A stretch of 33,060 nt of DNA from Schoenoplectus triqueter. Its lineage: Eukaryota > Streptophyta > Magnoliopsida > Poales > Cyperaceae. The position numbers and the translations under genes are program-made. The stretch lies in the NCBI GenBank assembly GCA_964058805.1, contig CAXKVV010001063.1, positions 1-33,060 of the forward strand. Direction: 5' to 3'. Shown here in pieces: positions 23,101 to 33,060 of this stretch; position 1 is the first letter of the stretch; each line of letters starts with the position of its first letter. Under the pieces are notes generated by a model that searched no databases, was not told the origin of the DNA, and saw only the letters and a program-made list of their open reading frames with translations.

Positions 23101-26100
23101 CTTGGACGCGCGCTTGAGCACCTCTAGAGCTAGTACTCGACACAGCAGGGACTCGATCGCGATCTTACTTGTGGAGAAGAAACAACGATCTCGTGAGCGA
23201 AAATCACGAGACTCGAGGCACAAGGGACTCGCCTGATGCAACCGTAGCACACGCGACTTGATGCAATCGCGCACAAGGAACTCACGAGCAGGAAGCGCAA
23301 GCGATGGAGATGGCATGATGGAGACAGCGCGATGCTCGCCTGCACTGAATAGCGAGACACAAAGGAACCCTGGTAGATGCGAGTACTGGTGTTGTGAGAA
23401 TCTGATGAAGCGATCAGAGAGCGTCGAGCTTAATGAAGTGATGAAGCACTCAGTGAATCTGATGTGAGGTACGCCCTTCACTTAGCAAGGAAGTGAATCT
23501 GATGTGAGTTGCACGATCAGCGAAGGAAAAGTGATCTCTGGATTGTGCGATCAGCAAGAAACTATGGTCTTGATCGTATTCGTGAATTGTTGATTGAGCA
23601 ACACTGCTTTCTTGATTGTTTCTTGATCGGAGAGGAGAGGAGATTTTTTTTTTTTGGTGGCAGAGAATGTTGGAGAAGAAACAGGTGAGAGAAGGTAGGA
23701 ATAAATGAGTGGAATAGAGATCTAGAATATAAGGTAAAAATAACAGAATAGAAGATTTATTTATTGGGAATAGCCGAGAAAAAGGGAATAAATACTGGAA
23801 TAGGTTGGGATAAGGTCCATAGTTTCTGGAATAGGTGTTGGCCTAATTCCAGCAGTATTTTTGCTCTGATACCATGATAGAATTAGAGAATGAGAGGGAA
23901 GAGAGAATGATAACAATCTTTGATTATCTTAGAATGAATTAATTACAAATGACTAAGTCTTTATTTATAGACTAATTGTCTAACTAACTAATTTTAAACA
24001 CTTAACATCTCCACACAATATACATCATATAATATCTCCTATACAATTCTACTCATGTCAACCAATACCTCTAACAATAATCTTTAGAGTAAAAATAAAA
24101 ATAATTTAGTCCACTGATGTAATAAAGGTCCATATTATAATCAAAAGATATACGAGAACCATCTGTTGGTGCCAGGAAAATGTAATATGTTCAGAACTTG
24201 AATGTTCATTCCTATTGTTAAGTTGGAATCCAAAAAGCTTGCCAATATTTTGCTGTGTAATTTTGTAGCTGTCCATATCATTCTAAGATAATAACACAGA
24301 TTGAACTCTGAATTTAGCAAGCTACTGCTTCAATCATATATGTAAATTGAAAATAGCTATTGGCGAAACTATCTATGGGCAGGTAATTCAAGGATTTTTT
24401 TCTTTATAAAATTTTCACAATAGAAGTTGGACATTAATAAGAAGGGAAGAGAGGGATTGAGCAGCGCATATTTGCCATTTCCATGGTTCAGACCATAATT
24501 ACATAAAATACAGGTAGCAACCTTAATAACAGTGAACAGCTTCAATTATAGATCTCAAACTACTACTTCAACCTGCCATTGAATACAAATTGATGGAAGT
24601 AGCCTGGAACACAATAAAATCCATTAACCAGCATTTTGGTGAAATCTTATAAAATGGTTGTACCTTGTCATCAACTTCTGTGTTATGTCGCAACCATGCA
24701 TAGGCCTCACGAAAGTCATCAAATACATGCAACCCATCATGTGAGTGTGATGTCAGGACTATTGATGGTGCAGAGTATGCTTCTGCTGCTGCCCACACAC
24801 AATGAAGCTGCCAGATGTAGATATTAGAAATATGCTGCTTTTTCCTTTCTTTTGGCATAATCATAATTTTAAGGCAAAGGGGATGCTTTGGTTAAAACTG
24901 AGCCATAACTTCACTTGTAAGGAATAGAAAAAGAAAACTTGCTGGAATCCAGAATGTTGGAGTTTTTTCAAAATTTAGAACAATTCTAAAATAAATCATG
25001 CTAAATTGATGACAGTATGCTTAAATTCAAATGGTGACACCAAAAACAGTGAGATCTCAGGGATTATATGCATAAACTTGAAAAAGGTTGATAATTTAAG
25101 GAGACTGGCACAATATCATTGAAAGCAGATCCAGTACCCATTATACCAACTTAAATTGTAATATTTGATATATGCTTGGCTTCAGAAAGAGCCAATGTAA
25201 ATTGCAATATTCCAAAATTTTGCATACCACATATAAACCCCCAAGCACAATAAGAAGAAGAATTGAGACAAAAGATGCTTCAAATGGCAACACCAATGGC
25301 CACTTTTCCTTCTTAGCAGGTCCAGACTTGACAGGAGAACTCTCAATGAGTTCCTTCTCTTTCTTTTGTTTCCTTCTTGCAACTTTTTCTTTTTTAACTT
25401 CAGTTTTTTCTGTAGCACCACTTTTCACCACATTTTTAAGAGGCACGGAGCTCTCACCAGTGGTGCTATCCCCAGACTAAAAACAAAAAGAAGTAGAAAG
25501 ACAATGATTACCATGTCAAAAACAGCTAGCCAGATTCATAAAGCAAAGAAAAAGATAGGTATTATGCATAAAATAATGGCATTGAAACAAAGCAAACACA
25601 ACCCGTAGCAAAAAAAAACTTAGTGCCCTCAATATTTGTCTCATTTATGCCCAAAAAAGGTAATTTGCACTGCACTTACCAACACAAGTATGCTGATTCA
25701 TAGTTATGAAATGATAAATAAACCATCAGAAGGACAAACACTTACAGTAGCAGGAGTGTCAGTATGAGAGAACTCAAAATACTTCTTTATATGAAATTTA
25801 ATCGATCTTGTTAATACACCAAATGCCTCTGATAGCGCAATTCCAGACATTATACAAGCAGCAGGTGCCAATACAAGCATAAGACGGACCTAAAAGTTAG
25901 CTAAACAACATCATTCATGACAAAAAAAAATGGACTAATGAATCAGGGAATACAGAAGTTCTGTTTTCTTAATTTAAATGTTGAGATCATTTCATTTACC
26001 ATAACTCCAGAGAAATACACAGAGGTAACCAAGTACAAGACTGCAAATGAGCTCGCATCAGACAATGGCAAGAAGCATGCCTGAAATAAAGATTACAACA

Positions 26101-29100
26101 GATAATACAAATGAGCAACTTGGGAGAAGAAAATAAATAATATAAAGCTCACAATTAGTATATCATTGGAGGTTTCTTGAATCCTTTCTCCCCATGTGAA
26201 TCTATCAATTGACCTGGTGCTACCATTAATAATATTAAAAAAAAGGAAGTAGTACTTACAACTATGCCAGCCGGAACTAAAAATGCAAGCACGTTAATAT
26301 CCATGAAATAAGAAGGCCATGTGGGCGGCTGATGCTCACTGACACTAGCAATTATAGGAATATACTTGCTTGCATATGTTCTGTCACACATAAATCAATA
26401 TTGTTATTCACCATGCTACCTTTTTGTCAGAGTATAAACATGACATTGGTTTCATGTTGGTTAGGTAGCACTGCTGCACAAACAGAAAATGGGTGCTTAT
26501 TGCACAGGAATATTATTATTTGTGCAACTCAAATCTAATCCAAGCCAATAACTCTATGCACTGAGCAAGCAACACAGAAAAAAAGAACACCAACGACTCG
26601 GATCATATCGCCACACTCGACTTTGGTCAGTTACTTATAATCATGTCTATTTTAACAGAAATTAACTTTTGTTTTTTTTTCTATTCTGGTAATAGTTTGG
26701 AAACATCCTATTTCAGATGTTACAGCTTTCAAATCAATAGAATATATGAATTAGTCAGTTTGAGAAAGCACTTACGGGTCAAGAAGGCTTAAACTACGGC
26801 CACTCCATCCTTTGGTAGGGCTGGATGCTACCAAAGCTATTAATATAGCTATCACAACAGCACAAACAGCTCTGGAATAAAGATTATTTTGCAAGCGGTA
26901 AATAATACAGACAACCTACAGGTGAGCATGAGACAATAGCCACTTTGGCACTGGCTAGTGGCTACAAACTTGAAGATCTGGGCATGCTACTATTGAGCCA
27001 ACTAAAATCACAGATTGAAGACCAAAATACTGTGTTACAGGGTTTCTTCAGAGGGGTATAATGTGAAGGGCGAACTATGTTTGATGCTTGCACTTTTTTA
27101 GTGTGTGATCTGATGAACCTCTACTTGTATGTAAAAGATGTTCATTTAACATAAATTATCAACGGACATTGTTCACTGACTTCCAAACAGAAAAGTAATA
27201 AAGAGAAAAAAAAAAGCTTTCTAAACAAATTATTATGCTTTGAAATAGAACTGGCAATTTGTCATCTCAACCTGACCTGACTTAATTAAGTTCAGGTCAA
27301 ATTCACAATCAAGACCTCTCACAGCCAAAAATGCTATCAGGTTGTCTTTTGATTTTGAATCTTGCAAATATCACAATTAGTTAAACAAAGCACAAAATTT
27401 CCAATTATCTGAATGTTCTTTTTGAAAATGATTTATATTAAAAAACAAATCCCATATGTAACCAATTGTTTCGACAGTTACTGATGCCACTATGTCAAGT
27501 ACAAATTATTGTGTCCGAGTCTGGTAAAGAGAGGAAAGAAAAACTAAGTCAATCTAGTCCATTCATCTTTTATCCGATGGGATAACAGGGTCTTGTTATC
27601 CGGAGAAGGATAACAGCTGATTCGAAATCCAAATTATTGGTCAGGGTCAGTATTTTTTACCAATTAGCCAGCAGAGAGTGGCATAGTTTATTATTATCAT
27701 AGAATAATTTTGGATCAAGAACTTGCACTGACCACTAAAATCCAACAGTCAGTCTAAACCCAACAGATCAGATCAAGGGGCAAGGTCTGTCCACCCCACC
27801 TTTGGCATGGAATTTGAATTACTAGCAACTTTGAAGTAAAAAAGTGCCCTTCAGTTTTCATTATTAGCAACTTTGAAGTAAAAAATGTAGCATGTAGATT
27901 GGGAGTCAGAAACATACATCCCCACAGTAAGAACAAGTGTGGTAGCCACTTTGAACAGCCTTGGTGTCAGAATTCCTTTGATATAATAGACAAAAGCCAC
28001 CACATGAATAATTATAAATACCTAAAAAATCATATGAGAATATTTTTAAAAATAATTTCCCATGCTAAATCATAATATATCAAGAGAATGCTATCATTCA
28101 TCCACATTGGAGTCTAGTTGGATCATATGCGGATTATGTTGTACAAAGAAGATGCAAGTAAAATGATATCAATAGAGGTTGAATAGAACATTTAATGAGG
28201 GCTAAAGCTGTTAAAAAAAGGAACAAACCAGGAAAGAACCGAAGTGCTCTGAGGTCATCACTGCATTGAAACCAACCACAGGCACCAAAGCTGCAAGCAG
28301 TGTACCTAATACGACCTAGTGGATAAAAAGGGTACATTTATTCAAACTTTAATAGGAACAACTAAGTATAGCCCCCTGAAGCATGGGAATGCCTCTTAAA
28401 TCTATTCAGGGCCTGTGAAGCATGGGAAGTCACACACACCTGTCATCTAGTGGTCCTCAAAAGTGCCTTTGTTTCTCCCACACTTCAGATATCCTTCCAA
28501 AAATATGGGAGATCATAAAGACATACTTTATCTGTTTGTTGCGGGTATAAATGGTATATTCCACTTTCCTGGGTTTACAATTTCTTTTCTAGATTTAAAA
28601 GATGTGTGGATTTTTCAGGCATTCAAGGAGTCAATATTAAGTAGCCTTTTCTATATTGAAACATTGCCTAATTTTGATATGAAGTACTTACAAGTGGTGC
28701 ATAGGCAATGTATAGACGAGAGGAATAGCGACCTGTCACAATGCACAATAGAACATGCATTGGAATAAGGTTGATGATGAATGTGTAGCCTCCCCAAGAG
28801 CATACCTACAGAAGAAAAAGAGGAAAACTAAGAGACCGTACTTGTAAAATTGCTTTAAAGAAATGATATTACATGATGAAAGTGAGCTGTACCATGTAGA
28901 AGTAAGCGAGAGAATTCAGTGTAGCATAAAAGAGAGATCCCGTGTTCAATGTCTGCACAAAATTGGCATACATATGTGAATTGGCAACACACTGACACTA
29001 TAGATGAAAAGTTAAAAGCAATGGAACTGATAATGCAGATAATGAAACAACGTTGCTTTATAACCATCGGCAGAGATAGTTATAGTAATAAGAACAAGAA

Positions 29101-30898
29101 GAAAAATAAAGATAGAGTTTAAGTTTGCAGTGTTACCTTTATGTAAAGATAGAATGTAAAAATGAGAGCAAAAATGGCAACAGCTTCATTGTCATAACTG
29201 CCAGCCACAGAACGTGAGATATAAGAAGGAACCTACATGTGAGTATTTCTTAAGAACCTTACATAAGAATAAAATTCTAGAGAATAGAGAATTTGTACAA
29301 GCTAGAAATTGGTCAATAAATAGAGCAACAAAAAAATGCAAGTGACAGTAAAGACGGTAAACATAGAAGACTACCATTGCCAGAATAGCAGCAGCTGTAA
29401 TTCCAGCTCCAGGACCCTTGACTTCCTGTGTAATGTACAAGATAGGTAAAGAGGAAAAAGAAAAACACCATGAACAAATAAATGGAACTTTTTCTAGCAC
29501 ATCCCTACACATACTTAAAATACAACATAGGAACATGGTTTCAACCAGAAGACATGGAAAATGTCTCCAATATGGAACATCCTCATGCTTTTTCAAAAAT
29601 TGGCCAAGTGCCCCCCTTCTAAGGTTGAGATCCTTAACTATGAAATATATACCTTTTGATCTTTAACTATGAAATATATACCTTTGTCAAAAGATAAGTG
29701 GCCCATGAAGCAAAAGCTGAGAAGATGGGAGCTGTAAATACACAGACTGTTTCCACTGACAGAGGAATGTTCAAGGAATTTGCTAGCCTAAATCCACAGA
29801 AATTAAAAAAAAAATAATTTCCCCTTCATGATAATAAATTAACAGTAGACAGATCAATACAGGATTGTACCAGAATGAATTGATGTGTAAATGCCCGATA
29901 TTTATAAAAAGGCATATACGGCTTTAGTCTGATTTAATGTAAAATTAGAGCTTCTCTTGAAAAAGTATATTTTGTACCAGAGGGCACCATGTACTAGACA
30001 GGTCTAGTATAGTAATACACTAAAAACAGGACTTGAACGTACCACCACATTGTACCAGCTGTCAATGTCAATCCTGGATAAACAGTACCACCAATCACAC
30101 GTCCAAGAGGATACCTACAAAAAATAAGAAGGACAAGGCAAAATTCTGAAAAAAAAAATTATAAAGAAATGCATCATGTGTTAATCAAGGGAAAAATGGT
30201 TATGATAATAAGATACCAGGTTCTGTCGTCAAACCAGTTCCAGAATTCATATATACCATTCTTCGAGAGAAACTGAAACAGACAAGCAATGCAGTTACCA
30301 GCTGTACAATGTGATGCCATAAAACTCTTTGACAATTGATACAAAATCTACACCAAATTGCACTAAAAATAAGCAGAATGTTTTCTTTTCCTTTTTTCAG
30401 TGAGATGAATTAATCATGTCAGCATTGGACTACACAGCTGTGCCGTAGTTTAAAAGTGTTCAATTTATTAGCAGAAGTAACTATAACATTTACAAGATTA
30501 ATGCAATATTGTTAGTACAAATATAACTAAAAAAAAGAAAAGAGTAGGCGTCAAAGCTCTACGAACATTCAATTCCACATGATTAGTATAAGAGATCAGA
30601 CCTGAGTAACTCTGTAGTTGAAGTAAGGATCGAACTCATGGATCACGCTCTCGTACTTAATAACCTGAAAAACACAAAACAAAAACAAACGAAATGAAAA
30701 TAGTACATTATACAGTTCGTAGGATTTATACTGATCTAGGATTTAGGAGCTGAAAGAAATCCAAAGAGACGCTGATCGTACGGAAAAGAGGCGGATCGAG
30801 AAGGCGAGAACTCCGATCAAGAGAAGAATAAACACGCTTAGAACACCTCCGAAAGCGTTCCTGAGGGAACCAGATCCCTCCACATTAGGTTTCGTCAT
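20184..30898 (-). CDS. STT3A: Oligosaccharyltransferase catalytic subunit STT3 (probably STT3A type)
   Basis: ER membrane enzyme core that transfers the dolichol-linked glycan to Asn-X-Ser/Thr. The 23 exons total 787 aa, all phases closing: 30898-30782, 30664-30602, 30272-30217, 30114-30043, 29787-29682, 29425-29375, 29232-29137, 28952-28893, 28805-28692, 28315-28229, 28021-27918, 26871-26776, 26380-26260, 26080-26000, 25889-25746, 25476-25228, 24807-24664, 21838-21652, 21159-21062, 20942-20863, 20774-20687, 20461-20372, 20243-20184. Motifs: [10 protein letters not shown] (metal-binding D51), SYDNE (D169, E171), SVSEHQ (353-358), WWDYG (591-595), then NNTWNNTH. Many hydrophobic segments fill 1-455, with a Lys-rich loop at about 470-520 and a luminal catalytic domain after 540. 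The C terminus is Ser/Lys-rich. Length is nearer plant STT3A (about 780) than STT3B (about 735), but the paralogue assignment is from memory. Intron 17 (24663-21839) is swollen by an LTR element. Confidence 0.93.
21854..21858 (+). repeat. Target-site duplication ATAAT, left of the LTR element
   Basis: ATAAT directly before the left LTR, repeated exactly at 24077-24081 after the right LTR. Five bases is the usual LTR-retrotransposon duplication. Confidence 0.85.
21859..22054 (-). repeat. 3' LTR (left copy)
   Basis: 196 bases, TGTTAGAGG...TCTATCA on the minus strand. By eye it differs from the right copy at about a dozen positions plus two small indels, which suggests an old insertion. Confidence 0.85.
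22479..22930 (-). pseudogene. Captured fragment of mitochondrial ATP synthase beta subunit
   Basis: On the minus strand, from 22930, the frame reads [35 protein letters not shown], a stop, then [18 protein letters not shown], a frame change, and [29 protein letters not shown], ending at LFGGAGKT (22479). These match the N-terminal third of plant mitochondrial F1-ATPase beta in order. About 12 codons after GAV are missing, as are two residues of the P-loop (GGAGVGKT became GGAGKT). Upstream sequence to about 23060 may be decayed presequence. It is uninterrupted by introns over its length and lies in the same sense as the LTR element, which suggests capture from mRNA. It cannot make a working subunit. 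Confidence 0.85.
23452..23508 (+). repeat. 17-base direct repeat inside the LTR element
   Basis: AGTGAATCTGATGTGAG occurs at 23452-23468 and again at 23492-23508 (period 40) in the untranslated part of the element. Confidence 0.7.
23863..23874 (-). other. Primer-binding site (initiator methionine tRNA)
   Basis: TGGTATCAGAGC on the minus strand, directly after the LTR terminus ending TCTATCA. It is complementary to the 3' end of plant initiator Met-tRNA, the usual primer for Copia and many Gypsy elements. It fixes the element's orientation as minus. Confidence 0.9.
23875..24076 (-). repeat. 5' LTR (right copy)
   Basis: 202 bases, TG...CA bounded, lying next to the primer-binding site. An exact ATAAT follows at 24077-24081. 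Confidence 0.87.
24077..24081 (+). repeat. Target-site duplication ATAAT, right of the LTR element
   Basis: Exact copy of 21854-21858. Confidence 0.85.
27818..27885 (+). repeat. 26-base direct repeat in an STT3 intron, period 42
   Basis: ATTACTAGCAACTTTGAAG with its following A-rich bases (27818-27843) recurs with one mismatch at 27860-27885. It lies in the intron just downstream of STT3 exon 11. Confidence 0.7.
29629..29686 (-). repeat. 29-base tandem duplication spanning a 5' splice site of STT3
   Basis: 29629-29657 and 29658-29686 match at 27 of 29 bases. The right copy includes the last five bases of STT3 exon 5 and the GTATAT donor. The left copy repeats the same AAAAG-GTATAT junction 29 bases further into the intron. 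Confidence 0.8.
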
Positions 30899-31151
30899 TG
30901 TTGCAATGGAGAGAGAACGGGCGAAGGAGAGGGAAGAGGAGGAGACGAGGAGAAGACTTGTGTATGGGGTAGGGGTTTTCTGGAGGGGTTGTTAAACGGA
31001 TTTTACACTTTTACCGGGCTGTACGGTAAAAATTCTACTTTTTCGTTTTTTCCTTCCGTTTATTGCGCGATGCAAATAGGCTGTCAACGCATCCCGTTTC
31101 GCCATTCTGTTTCATGGCAAACGAAACAAAATAGATAAAAAATTTCATTGC

Positions 31152-31167
31152 GTTTCGTTAACGAAAC
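31152..31167. repeat. Perfect 16-base palindrome
   Basis: GTTTCGTTAACGAAAC, self-complementary. It lies among several partial copies of the same AACGAAAC motif between 31090 and 31220, likely subterminal repeats of the hAT element. Confidence 0.7.
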
Positions 31168-31754
31168 AGTTAACGGTACTCTATTCCATTTCGTTTGTGG
31201 AACAAAACGGATAACGAAATTTATCACGGCTGCTATATAGGAATTGCAGAGATGAACAGGCTAGGGTTAGATATAATCCATTCCGAATTTCGATCGTCTC
31301 TCTCTCGTCTTATCCGCCTGTGCGGCGTTCTCGTTTTTTTCGCTCATCTCTGAGAGAAAACCCTAAATCCCCTACATGTCGCTGTCTCGCTCAGCCGGTC
31401 TGGCGATTTCCTCTCTGATCTCTATCTCCTCTCTGCCACTGTCACACTTTTAACCACTCTCTCTTGTCTCGCTCACTCAGAACTTGTTAGTGGGTTTTTA
31501 AGTAAGAATCGCTAGATGATGATCCATCGTGGCCGTAAATCTTGTCCATGGTGTGCGCGTGCGCCTGTCGTCAGCGATCTGTCCTTGTTTCCGGTACGGC
31601 AGCCAAGGGCTAAGAGAAAGGTGAAATATCAGCTACCTAACCGAGAGACATGTGACGGTGGTAGTTGATGCAGGCCTCGTCATCGCCTGCAAGTAGGCAC
31701 CAAGTGATGAAATCCTTGTTTATATATTATTTTGTTCAAGTTCTGAGATTTATC

Positions 31755-32230
31755 TTACTGTCTTGCTCTTACTGACCGCTCTTATTATTCTTATTGTCTT
31801 GCTCTTACTATAAGAGAGAGAAGGAAAAAAACTAAGAGAGAAGGCGAAATTTAAGGTTGGTATTACTGACTTTTACTGTCTTGCTTTTACTGTCTTACTG
31901 TCTTACTGTCTTGCTCTTACTGTCTTGCAGATTTAAGAGGAATATTACTGTTGTTGCCCTTACTATCTTACTGTCTTGCTCTTACTGACTCTTATTATCT
32001 TGCTCTTACTGACTTACTGTCTTGCTTTTACTGTCTTGTTATTTCTTTTATTGTCTTGCTCTTACTATCTTACGTATTTGAGAGGAATATTGTTGTTGTT
32101 GTCCTCACTATCCTTATTATGTGAATATGGTATCAGTGACTGAATTTGAGCCTGATATTTCCTCTGATGAGTATGTCTCCTCACTCTAACTGTGTTACTG
32201 TCTTACTATCTTGCTTGTTCTTACTGTCTT
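31755..32230 (+). repeat. Degenerate tandem repeats of a CTTACTGTCTTGCT unit
   Basis: About 480 bases contain many imperfect copies of a 14-base unit (CTTACTGTCTTGCT and shorter forms such as TTACTGTC), in irregular phase and with unrelated interruptions. T-rich and non-coding; it could be the long leader or intron of the hAT transposase gene. Confidence 0.65.
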
Positions 32231-32433
32231 GCTTTGTTGGCTAGTTGGCATGTTGCCTTGCTGGCTTGTTAGTTGTTGCCTTAATAGTTTGTTGGTTTGT
32301 TGTCTTTGGCTCCCTAGATCGCAAGCAGTTAAATTCAATGATGTTAGAGACTTTAATTATTTATATACTTAGTCATTGGTTGAGATTGATATATGTTAAT
32401 ATGGCTGAGATTGGTATTTTGTTGTAATTTAGC

Positions 32434-33060
32434 ATGGGACCGGAGTTGAATCTTGAAACCCCAGAGGAGATTGATGCTCCAATTGAAACTCAAAACCCTA
32501 ATGCCCCTGAAGAACCCACAAAAAGAGGAAATATTGTCAAACATATTTTGATGTTTGAAAACATTTCAAAAGATGAGAAATGAGACATGATGGTAGTTAT
32601 GAGGCAGTATGTAGTTATTGTGGAAAATATTATAAACAAGAAAATCAAAGGAGCACTAGTTCTTTGAAACATCACATTATGAAAGGTTATAAGAAAATTC
32701 CATGGGCAAAGAGACATAATAAAGTTAATGCCTTGTAGAAAATATTGCAGGCTGACAATACAATAGGTGAAATTTAAATTATAATTTCAACTTATTTATT
32801 CAAATTATAACATATTAAGCCTCATTTAACATTGATGTTTTATTTGAACTTGTTATTAGGTAGGTCAAATCCTGCTGTTTGGGTGTTTGATCTTGTGAAA
32901 AGCAAGCAAAACTTTGCAAAGATGATAATAGCACATGAGTATCCCTTTAATTGTGCAAGTCATCATTTTTTCAAAGTATTTGTAAGTGATATGTAGCCTT
33001 GTTTTAAGATGTTATCAAGAAACACAGTTAGACTTGATTGCATTAATATTTATGCAAAGG
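32434..33060 (+). pseudogene. hAT-family transposase with BED zinc finger, broken and truncated
   Basis: An N-terminal piece from ATG 32434 reaches ISKDEK and a stop at 32581-32583. Shifting frame then gives DGSYEAVCSYCGKYYK and SSLKHHIMKG, a BED-type zinc finger (the C-x2-C pair is encoded at 32610-32621, histidines near 32670-32675). Its last metal ligand seems lost. After a likely intron, NFAKMIIAHEYPF and HHFFKVFV match the hAT block that follows the BED finger in RICESLEEPER/Daysleeper-like transposases. A stop at 32994-32996 is followed in frame by FKMLSRNTVRLD, again hAT-like. At least one frameshift and one stop mean this copy is dead. The C-terminal dimerisation domain would lie beyond the window. 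Confidence 0.75.

Larger units (their letters stand above)
21859..24076 (-). mobile_element. Non-autonomous LTR retrotransposon in STT3 intron 17
   Basis: A 2218-base element with LTRs at both ends (21859-22054 and 23875-24076), an exact ATAAT duplication outside, a primer-binding site for initiator-Met tRNA against the right LTR, and a purine-rich stretch (GAGTTTGAGGGGA on the minus strand, 22055-22067) against the left LTR. It therefore reads on the minus strand, the same sense as STT3. On that strand the LTR runs TGTTAGAGG...TCTATCA. The ~1.8 kb interior shows no gag, protease, integrase or reverse transcriptase. It does contain a piece of mitochondrial ATP synthase beta (22479-22930). This fits a small gene-capturing, TRIM/LARD-like element mobilised by a partner's enzymes; Copia-type by terminal style, which is a guess. 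Confidence 0.88.
30899..33060. other. STT3 promoter and adjoining transposon region
   Basis: The first ~180 bases carry the STT3 leader, pyrimidine-rich on the transcribed-sense strand. From about 31077 to the right edge the sequence is transposon-like: subterminal AACG/CGTTT motifs, a long simple-repeat tract and a decayed hAT transposase. Telomere-box motifs (AAACCCTAAA at 31358-31367, TAGGGTTA near 31263) suggest a plant-type promoter or leader, perhaps of the transposase gene. Confidence 0.5.
31077..33060 (+). mobile_element. Probable hAT (Ac-like) transposon, left part only
   Basis: A decayed hAT transposase reads rightward from about 32434 and runs off the window, so the element's left end should lie upstream. 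TAGGCTGTCAACGC at 31077 resembles hAT termini. It is followed by clustered CGTTT/AACGAAAC motifs, similar to the subterminal repeats where hAT transposase binds, including a perfect 16-base palindrome at 31152-31167. The right end and target duplication are outside the window, so the left boundary is a guess. Confidence 0.4.

Noticed and set aside
22987..23481. Open frame of 164 codons on the minus strand inside the LTR element
   Set aside because: No recognisable protein family; Ser/Arg-rich low-complexity composition, and it overlaps the region just upstream of the ATP synthase fragment in another frame. Treated as chance.
27579..27591. GGGATAACAGGGT, resembling the core of the I-SceI homing-endonuclease site
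   Set aside because: Only 13 of the 18 site bases match, it lies in an ordinary intron with no endonuclease gene, and GGATAAC recurs nearby. Coincidence.
1..33060. tRNA genes, rRNA, CRISPR arrays, bacterial-type operons
   Set aside because: Scanned by eye for B-box-like GGTTCRANNCC in a tRNA context and for regularly spaced repeats; none found. The window is plant nuclear DNA.

Overview
This is nuclear DNA of a flowering plant. The genes are split by AT-rich GT-AG introns, and the proteins are plant types (a strigolactone-pathway dioxygenase, cytosolic HSP101, a plant STT3). Plant transposon families fill the gaps. The coding sequence lacks the high GC typical of grasses, so I lean towards a non-grass angiosperm; species and monocot/dicot status cannot be fixed from the sequence. 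Exon borders were placed by hand from splice motifs, reading-frame phase and protein family fit. All five gene models close without a frame break.

Layout. (1) 619-2892 (+): CCD8, six exons, 551 aa. (2) 3209-3489: short inverted-repeat transposon. (3) 8013-3973 (-): HSP101/ClpB1, six exons, 914 aa, convergent with CCD8. (4) 12950-9147 (-): a tandem, strongly diverged HSP101 paralogue with an intact 800 aa frame, six splice sites of which five match HSP101, and most ATPase and pore residues replaced. (5) 12951-16468: AT-rich spacer with repeats and a Helitron-like element (15134-15644). (6) 16469-19301 (+): organellar YebC/TACO1-family protein, seven exons, 308 aa. (7) 30898-20184 (-): STT3, catalytic subunit of oligosaccharyltransferase, 23 exons, 787 aa. 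One intron holds a 2.2 kb non-autonomous LTR retrotransposon (21859-24076) that carries a decayed piece of a mitochondrial ATP synthase beta gene. (8) 31077 to the right edge: a probable hAT transposon with a broken transposase, truncated by the window.

The genes do not form an operon or one pathway. CCD8 makes carlactone in plastids, HSP101 is the cytosolic disaggregase, the YebC protein probably supports translation in an organelle, and STT3 glycosylates proteins in the ER. The most unusual item is the HSP101 paralogue, which looks like a Clp-type pseudo-ATPase kept in frame. Next is the gene-capturing LTR element inserted in sense orientation just upstream of the STT3 exon that encodes the WWDYG motif.
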